From: Butyrivibrio sp. UBA3740
Lineage (GTDB): Bacteria; Bacillota; Clostridia; Lachnospirales; Lachnospiraceae
Assembly (NCBI GenBank): GCA_002372465.1
Contig: DFGW01000085.1
Coordinates: forward strand, 1-11,023
Direction of reading: 5' to 3'
Length of the DNA stretch: 11,023 nucleotides
The notes below the pieces were generated by a model. The model worked only from the letters and a program-made list of their open reading frames with translations. It was not told where the DNA came from and made no database searches. The translations under genes were made by a program, and so were the position numbers. Below, one piece after another: positions 7,475-11,023 of the stretch. The first letter of the stretch is position 1. Each line of letters begins with the position of its first letter.

Positions 7475-8140
7475 ATGAATGAAAATGAATACATAACCAA
7501 TATTTTGATGCCATCTTTGCTAAGGGCAGCAGAAAAGGTCGAAGGCATTAAAGAAACTGAAATTTCAGGAGATGAGCTGGGGCTTCCTGCAGTTCTTTTG
7601 CATACAGGGGAGGGAAACTATGTTATATCCTGTATTCCTGCCGGAGATGAAAAAGATGTGTGGCTCTACCGGGTAAAAAGGCCCGGGGAGGAGGCCTTTG
7701 AGTTTCCTGCCTTAGATAGTCCTGAAAATCTTGAGACCTTCCCATATCTTCTTAGGATCTATGATCTGTTAAATGGTGATAGAGGCGAAAGGATTGTCCT
7801 TGAGGATGACGGCGATGAGGAATCAAGGCTTTTAAATAAAGCTCCAGAGATCTTTTCAAGGACTTTTAATGAGACCAGACTTCCGGCTCTTTCAGAGGCC
7901 CTCTCCTTACTTGGGTTTGAAAGCGTTATTTCTACCGGAGAGGATGGAACAAGCCGCCTTGTGATGCTGGAAGAGCACGAACCGGTTCTTTTTACCTATA
8001 TTGTTGCCCTGCCGGATGAAGGGATAAGTCTCCTTGAAGTTCAGTATGGGGGAAAAGAGATATTCATCCCCGAAGAGGGCGGCGTAAAGGAACCGGAAGT
8101 TTACCAAAAGCTCCTTGAAAACCTTTATCACTTTGGATAA
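7475..8140 (+). CDS. Small acidic protein with internal duplication; possible partner of the calpain
   Basis: I do not recognise this 221-aa protein. By hand count it has about 45 Asp/Glu against 18 Lys/Arg, so it is strongly acidic. There is no signal peptide, membrane segment or catalytic motif. It seems to be two copies of one fold: residues 12-100 and 137-221 each give a helix, several strands and a closing helix. Aligned anchors are VLLHTGEGNYVISCIPAGDE with VMLEEHEPVLFTYIVALPDE, then AFEFP with EIFIP, then LETFPYLLRIYDLLN with EPEVYQKLLENLYHF. The copies are joined by an acidic linker (ESRLL, LEDDGDEE). Small acidic alpha-beta proteins of this kind are common among secretion chaperones (the CesT/YbjN-type fold) and protease inhibitors, but that assignment is inference. 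The gene starts 34 bases after the calpain stop, with a GAGG-type ribosome-binding site (7459-7467), so an operon is likely. Confidence 0.75.
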   Translation: MNENEYITNILMPSLLRAAEKVEGIKETEISGDELGLPAVLLHTGEGNYVISCIPAGDEKDVWLYRVKRPGEEAFEFPALDSPENLETFPYLLRIYDLLNGDRGERIVLEDDGDEESRLLNKAPEIFSRTFNETRLPALSEALSLLGFESVISTGEDGTSRLVMLEEHEPVLFTYIVALPDEGISLLEVQYGGKEIFIPEEGGVKEPEVYQKLLENLYHFG

Positions 8141-8165
8141 TGCAATAGGCTTAAATGGTTTTTGG

Positions 8166-8174
8166 TGTTATAAT
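8166..8174 (+). promoter_or_regulatory. Extended -10 promoter of deoC
   Basis: TGTTATAAT is a perfect extended -10 element (TG-N-TATAAT). No convincing -35 is seen 17-18 bases upstream (TAGGCT-like), which is usual for extended -10 promoters. Transcription would start near 8181, giving a leader of about 47 bases that contains a small 5-bp hairpin (8191-8204). It separates deoC from the preceding cassette. Confidence 0.65.
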
Positions 8175-8227
8175 GTACTAGCGTATTTAATGCCTTCACA
8201 GGCAATTTGATTATAAGGAGATACAAA

Positions 8228-8887
8228 ATGGACGAAAGAGAAATTCTTAAACTTATCGATCACACACAGCTTCAGCCAAATGCTACATGGGAGGACATCG
8301 TTTCCCTGTGCGACGAGGCAGTTAAGTATGGAACAGCAACAGTCTGCATTCCTGCTACATATCTGAAGAGAGTTAATAATAAGTACGGCGACAGCTTAAA
8401 GCTCTGCACCGTTATCGGTTTCCCTCTTGGATACAACTGCACTGAGTCCAAGGTTGTAGAAGCTAAGGAAGCCATCAAGGACGGCGCCAGCGAGATTGAT
8501 ACAGTTGTTAATATCAGTGATGTCAAGAATGGCAGATTTGATGAGGTTAAGAAAGAGCTTGAGATGATCCGCGAGGCTTGTGGAGACAAGCTCCTTAAGG
8601 TCATCATCGAGACCTGCTACCTGACAGAAGAAGAGAAGATCAAGCTCTGCGAGATCGTTACAGAGGTTAAGGCTGACTACATCAAGACTTCAACAGGTTT
8701 TGGTACAGCCGGCGCTACAATTGAGGACATCAAGCTCTTTAAGGAGCACATCGGTCCTGACGTTAAGATCAAGGCAGCAGGCGGAATCAGAACCATCGAG
8801 GATGCCCTTGCTTATGCAAATGAAGGCTGCAGCCGTATCGGATCTTCCAAGGTTGCACCTCTTATTGCAGCCAAGTACGGCCTTTGA
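8228..8887 (+). CDS. deoC: Deoxyribose-phosphate aldolase
   Basis: Class I aldolase that splits 2-deoxyribose-5-phosphate into glyceraldehyde-3-phosphate and acetaldehyde in deoxynucleoside catabolism; cytosolic TIM barrel. The 219-aa product has the usual length for short bacterial DERAs. The Schiff-base lysine is Lys153 in ADYIKTSTGF, the proton-relay pair is Asp91 in EIDTVVNI and Lys182 in KIKAAGGIR, and the phosphate-site block SRIGSSK follows near the C-terminus. The family's IDHTQLQP start block is intact. Start chosen is ATG 8228, seven bases after a perfect AAGGAG (8215-8220); an in-frame TTG at 8207 lies upstream of that site and is rejected. No other deo genes (nucleoside phosphorylase, phosphopentomutase, cytidine deaminase) are next to it, so here it is a stand-alone gene, perhaps partly co-transcribed with the peptidase downstream. 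Confidence 0.97.
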   Translation: MDEREILKLIDHTQLQPNATWEDIVSLCDEAVKYGTATVCIPATYLKRVNNKYGDSLKLCTVIGFPLGYNCTESKVVEAKEAIKDGASEIDTVVNISDVKNGRFDEVKKELEMIREACGDKLLKVIIETCYLTEEEKIKLCEIVTEVKADYIKTSTGFGTAGATIEDIKLFKEHIGPDVKIKAAGGIRTIEDALAYANEGCSRIGSSKVAPLIAAKYGL

Positions 8888-8912
8888 TTTTGGGCAAAAG
8901 AAAAGACTTTTC

Positions 8913-8937
8913 AAAAGCGTCCTTACAGGGCGCTTTT
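8913..8937 (+). terminator. Stem-loop between deoC and the peptidase gene; weak or partial terminator
   Basis: AAAAGCGTCC (8913-8922) pairs with GGGCGCTTTT (8928-8937) over 10 bp with one G-U wobble and a TTACA loop. The only T run is inside the 3' arm and is followed by GCTAAG, so it lacks the usual U tract. It may end part of the deoC transcripts, or protect the mRNA 3' end while allowing read-through. Confidence 0.5.
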
Positions 8938-8966
8938 GCTAAGTAAGAAGATAAAGGAGCAACAAC

Positions 8967-10790
8967 ATGGAAAAGGAAAATACAGTAATCAAACAAAGAC
9001 TTTCCAATCTCCGCGCTGCTATGGAGAAAGAGGGCATTGACTACTACATGATGCCCACTTCCGACTTCCACAACTCGGAGTACTCTGCGGACTTTTTTAA
9101 GGTAAGAGAGTATTTTTGCGGATTTGACGGATCAAACGGGACTCTTGTGGTCAGCCAAAGCGAAGCAGGAATGTGGACAGACGGCAGATACTTTATCCAG
9201 GCCGAGAACCAGATGAAGGGCACTGGCGTTACTTTGTACCGCATGATGGAAGCAGGGGTTCCCACAATCTCAGAGTACCTTAAGACTAACATGAAGGCCG
9301 GACAGACCCTTGGCTTTGACGGAAGAGTTATCGCAACCAGCATCGGTGAGGACTTAGAGAAGAAGCTTTCAGCAAACGGAGTCACCCTTAAGATTGATAA
9401 GGATCTTGCGGACGAGGTCTGGACCGACAGGCCATCCCTTCCCTGTCATGATATGTATGTTATCCCTGATGAGCTTTGCGGTAAGAGCTTTTCAGAAAAG
9501 CTTTCCCAGGTTCGCAGCAAGATGGAAGAGTACGGAACTACTTTCCATCTGCTTTCCAAGCTGGATGACATCATGTGGCTTACAAACCTTCGCGGCAATG
9601 ACGTGGAGTGCAATCCGGTGGCCCTTTCCTACGCCATCATCACCATGAAGGATTTCACTTTGTTCGTGCAGTCTAAAGAGCTTACTGAGGAGGTTAAAAG
9701 CTACTGCGAAAAGTCAGGAATAACCCTTAAGGACTACCATGAGCTCTTTTCCTTTATTGAGAGCGTAAAGGCCACAGGGGACATACTGTTTGATAAGAGG
9801 AACACCAACTTCCTGACCTTCAAGGCACTTTCTGCAAAGGCTGCTGAAGCGGGAGTTTCCTTAAGAAACGAAAAGGATCCTACTGAAATCCTTAAAGCCT
9901 GCAAGAATGAGACTGAGCTTAGGAACATAAGAGAAGTGTACCTTAGAGATTCAGCAAAACTCACGGAGTTTATCTACTGGGTTAAGTCAAATGTGGGCAA
10001 GATCCCCATGACAGAGTACTCAGCTGCCATGAAGCTTGACTCCATGAGAGCAACTCTTCCCGGATTTATAGAGCTTTCCTTCCCCACCATCAGCGCTTAT
10101 AACGCCAATGCAGCCATGGCTCACTATGAGGCAACAAAGGACAACTGCGCAGAGGTTAAGCCTGAGGGCATGCTCCTTGTGGATTCAGGTGGAACCTACA
10201 TGGGCGGAACTACAGACGTAACAAGAACCATTGTCGTAGGACCTGTCTCTGATGAGATAAAGAGAAACTATACAGCTACAGTAATGGGTATGCTCAGACT
10301 TGCCGGTGCCCAGTTCCTTGAGGGATGTACAGGCAAGAACGTGGATATCCTTGCCAGAAAGCCTCTTTGGGATCTTGGCATAGATTACAAGCACGGAACA
10401 GGCCATGGAATCGGCTACATCTTAAATGTCCACGAAGGCCCTCAGAACATCAGATGGAGATTTACCCCGGGGCAGAACGAAGCAGCTCTTATGCCCGGCA
10501 TGATAGTATCTGATGAGCCGGGAGTATACATTCAGGACGGCTATGGAATCCGTATAGAGAATATCCTTGAGGTAGTGGAGAGGGAGAGCGGCGAGTACGG
10601 ACAGTTCTTTGGCTTTGCTCATCTCACCTACGCACCTATAGATCTGGAAACCATAGATCCGGATATCATGGATGAAAGCGACAAAAGAGCTCTTAATGCC
10701 TACCACGCTGAGGTTTATAAGCGCGTCAGCCCTCTTATAAAGGACGAAGAAGTGCTTAAATGGCTTAAGGAAGCCACCAGAAGCATATAA
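8967..10790 (+). CDS. Xaa-Pro aminopeptidase (aminopeptidase P, M24B), three-domain form
   Basis: Metallo-aminopeptidase that removes an N-terminal residue before proline, completing breakdown of proline-containing peptides; cytosolic, no signal peptide. At 607 aa it matches the three-domain form (two creatinase-like N-terminal domains plus a C-terminal pita-bread domain), like human XPNPEP1, rather than the roughly 440-aa E. coli PepP. The five metal ligands are all present: Asp406 and Asp417 in LLVDSGGTYMGGTTDVTRT, His480 in GTGHGIG, Glu517 in SDEPGVY and Glu531 in GIRIENIL. The 11-residue spacing of the two aspartates equals that of E. coli PepP. First domain about 1-150 with MMPTSDFHNSEY and WTDGRY; second about 165-320; catalytic domain about 325-607. 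AAAGGAG (8953-8959) sits seven bases before ATG 8967. No convincing intrinsic terminator follows it. Confidence 0.95.
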   Translation: MEKENTVIKQRLSNLRAAMEKEGIDYYMMPTSDFHNSEYSADFFKVREYFCGFDGSNGTLVVSQSEAGMWTDGRYFIQAENQMKGTGVTLYRMMEAGVPTISEYLKTNMKAGQTLGFDGRVIATSIGEDLEKKLSANGVTLKIDKDLADEVWTDRPSLPCHDMYVIPDELCGKSFSEKLSQVRSKMEEYGTTFHLLSKLDDIMWLTNLRGNDVECNPVALSYAIITMKDFTLFVQSKELTEEVKSYCEKSGITLKDYHELFSFIESVKATGDILFDKRNTNFLTFKALSAKAAEAGVSLRNEKDPTEILKACKNETELRNIREVYLRDSAKLTEFIYWVKSNVGKIPMTEYSAAMKLDSMRATLPGFIELSFPTISAYNANAAMAHYEATKDNCAEVKPEGMLLVDSGGTYMGGTTDVTRTIVVGPVSDEIKRNYTATVMGMLRLAGAQFLEGCTGKNVDILARKPLWDLGIDYKHGTGHGIGYILNVHEGPQNIRWRFTPGQNEAALMPGMIVSDEPGVYIQDGYGIRIENILEVVERESGEYGQFFGFAHLTYAPIDLETIDPDIMDESDKRALNAYHAEVYKRVSPLIKDEEVLKWLKEATRSI

Positions 10791-10870
10791 GCTTAATGAA
10801 CTATAATTTCAGGTAAATCTAGCGTTTTAGAAACAAAAATTATCTGTAAAAAATATCTTAAAAATCGCGC

Positions 10871-10895
10871 AAAGCCTTGAAAATACGGAGGCTTT
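10871..10895 (+). repeat. Inverted repeat overlapping the promoter of the downstream RNA
   Basis: AAAGCCT (10871-10877) and AGGCTTT (10889-10895) are perfect 7-bp inverted arms around an 11-base centre. They overlap the -35 box and spacer of the promoter at 10877-10904. No T run follows, so it is a poor terminator; an operator role or chance are the alternatives. Confidence 0.4.
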
Positions 10896-10904
10896 GACTA
10901 TAAT
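10877..10904 (+). promoter_or_regulatory. Near-consensus sigma-A promoter for the noncoding RNA
   Basis: TTGAAA (10877-10882, one mismatch to TTGACA) and a perfect TATAAT (10899-10904) are separated by 16 bp. This is the strongest promoter in the window. Transcription should begin near 10911, in a stretch without any start codon plus ribosome-binding site, as expected for an abundant stable RNA. Confidence 0.75.
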
Positions 10905-10910
10905 AGGAAT

Positions 10911-11023
10911 TAGAAGAAATGATTTATATCTCTCCTGGGATGTCCGACAACTCCTGTGTAATTTGAACCTACAGTTACTTTAAACGGGAATCCTACATTG
11001 CTGTGCGGATGTCAGGCCTTCCG
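10911..11023 (+). ncRNA. ssrS: Candidate 6S RNA, 5' part (cut by window end)
   Basis: 6S RNA is a stable RNA of about 180-200 bases that mimics an open promoter and binds the housekeeping RNA polymerase holoenzyme in stationary phase. The segment has no credible gene but follows the strongest promoter in the window. Its beginning CTGGGATGTCCG (10936 onward) resembles the E. coli 6S start CTGAGATGTTCG. The middle has a TTTGAACCTACA block and a GGGAATCCTACA block, with the CCTACA motif repeated at 10968-10973 and 10992-10997, which from memory suits the 5' bubble region of clostridial 6S RNAs. The 3' half would lie beyond the window, and the mature 5' end may be some bases after 10911. The main alternative is a signal-recognition-particle RNA, because GTCAGG occurs near the end. 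Confidence 0.55.

Noticed and set aside
8191..8204. TGCCT/AGGCA hairpin in the deoC leader as a riboswitch or attenuator
   Set aside because: A single 5-bp stem in a leader of under 50 bases is too small for a riboswitch and has no T run.
8207..8227. TTG start giving deoC seven extra residues
   Set aside because: The added codons include the AAGGAG ribosome-binding site itself; ATG 8228 begins the conserved DeoC N-terminus.
10802..10807. TATAAT just after the peptidase stop codon
   Set aside because: No matching -35 upstream and no gene or RNA starts directly after it; the better promoter lies at 10877-10904.
11011..11023. SRP RNA domain IV, suggested by GTCAGG followed by CCTTCCG
   Set aside because: The expected GGAAGGAAGCAGC side is beyond the window and the upstream part lacks the usual SRP motifs such as GTTGGTTCTCCCGC; kept only as an alternative to 6S RNA.

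Overview
The window reads as chromosomal DNA of a low-to-mid-GC Gram-positive anaerobe, most likely a Lachnospiraceae member (Butyrivibrio/Pseudobutyrivibrio-like). This rests on protein style, strong Shine-Dalgarno sites (AAGGAG, GGAGG) and sigma-A promoters with TATAAT boxes. It is an inference from reading, not a database match. All supported genes lie on the + strand. I see no insertion sequence, integrase, tRNA, CRISPR array or phage gene.

Layout: (1) 1-903, the 3' part of threonine synthase (thrC), cut by the window edge. (2) 998-2368, a Si-type citrate synthase with its own promoter. A perfect 12-bp palindrome resembling a CcpA/LacI-family operator sits in that promoter, and a strong intrinsic terminator follows the gene. 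(3) 2546-8140, a three-gene accessory cassette: a putative tandem GNAT-like protein (284 aa), a very large calpain-family (C2) cysteine protease (1326 aa), and a small, strongly acidic protein (221 aa) with an apparent internal duplication. (4) 8228-8887, deoxyribose-phosphate aldolase (deoC) with an extended -10 promoter. (5) 8967-10790, a three-domain Xaa-Pro aminopeptidase (M24B). (6) From about 10911 to the window end, a structured noncoding RNA behind a near-consensus promoter, best read as the 5' part of 6S RNA.

The housekeeping genes serve amino-acid synthesis (ThrC; citrate synthase towards 2-oxoglutarate and glutamate), deoxynucleoside salvage (DeoC) and peptide turnover (aminopeptidase P). 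The cassette between the gltA terminator and the deoC promoter is the unusual part. The large protein has a helical N-terminal half, a central region that looks like a degenerate kinase fold, and a C-terminal calpain domain with the full Gln/Cys/His/Asn set. It has no signal peptide. The acidic protein begins 34 bases downstream and could be its chaperone, inhibitor or immunity partner; this is a hypothesis from context only.
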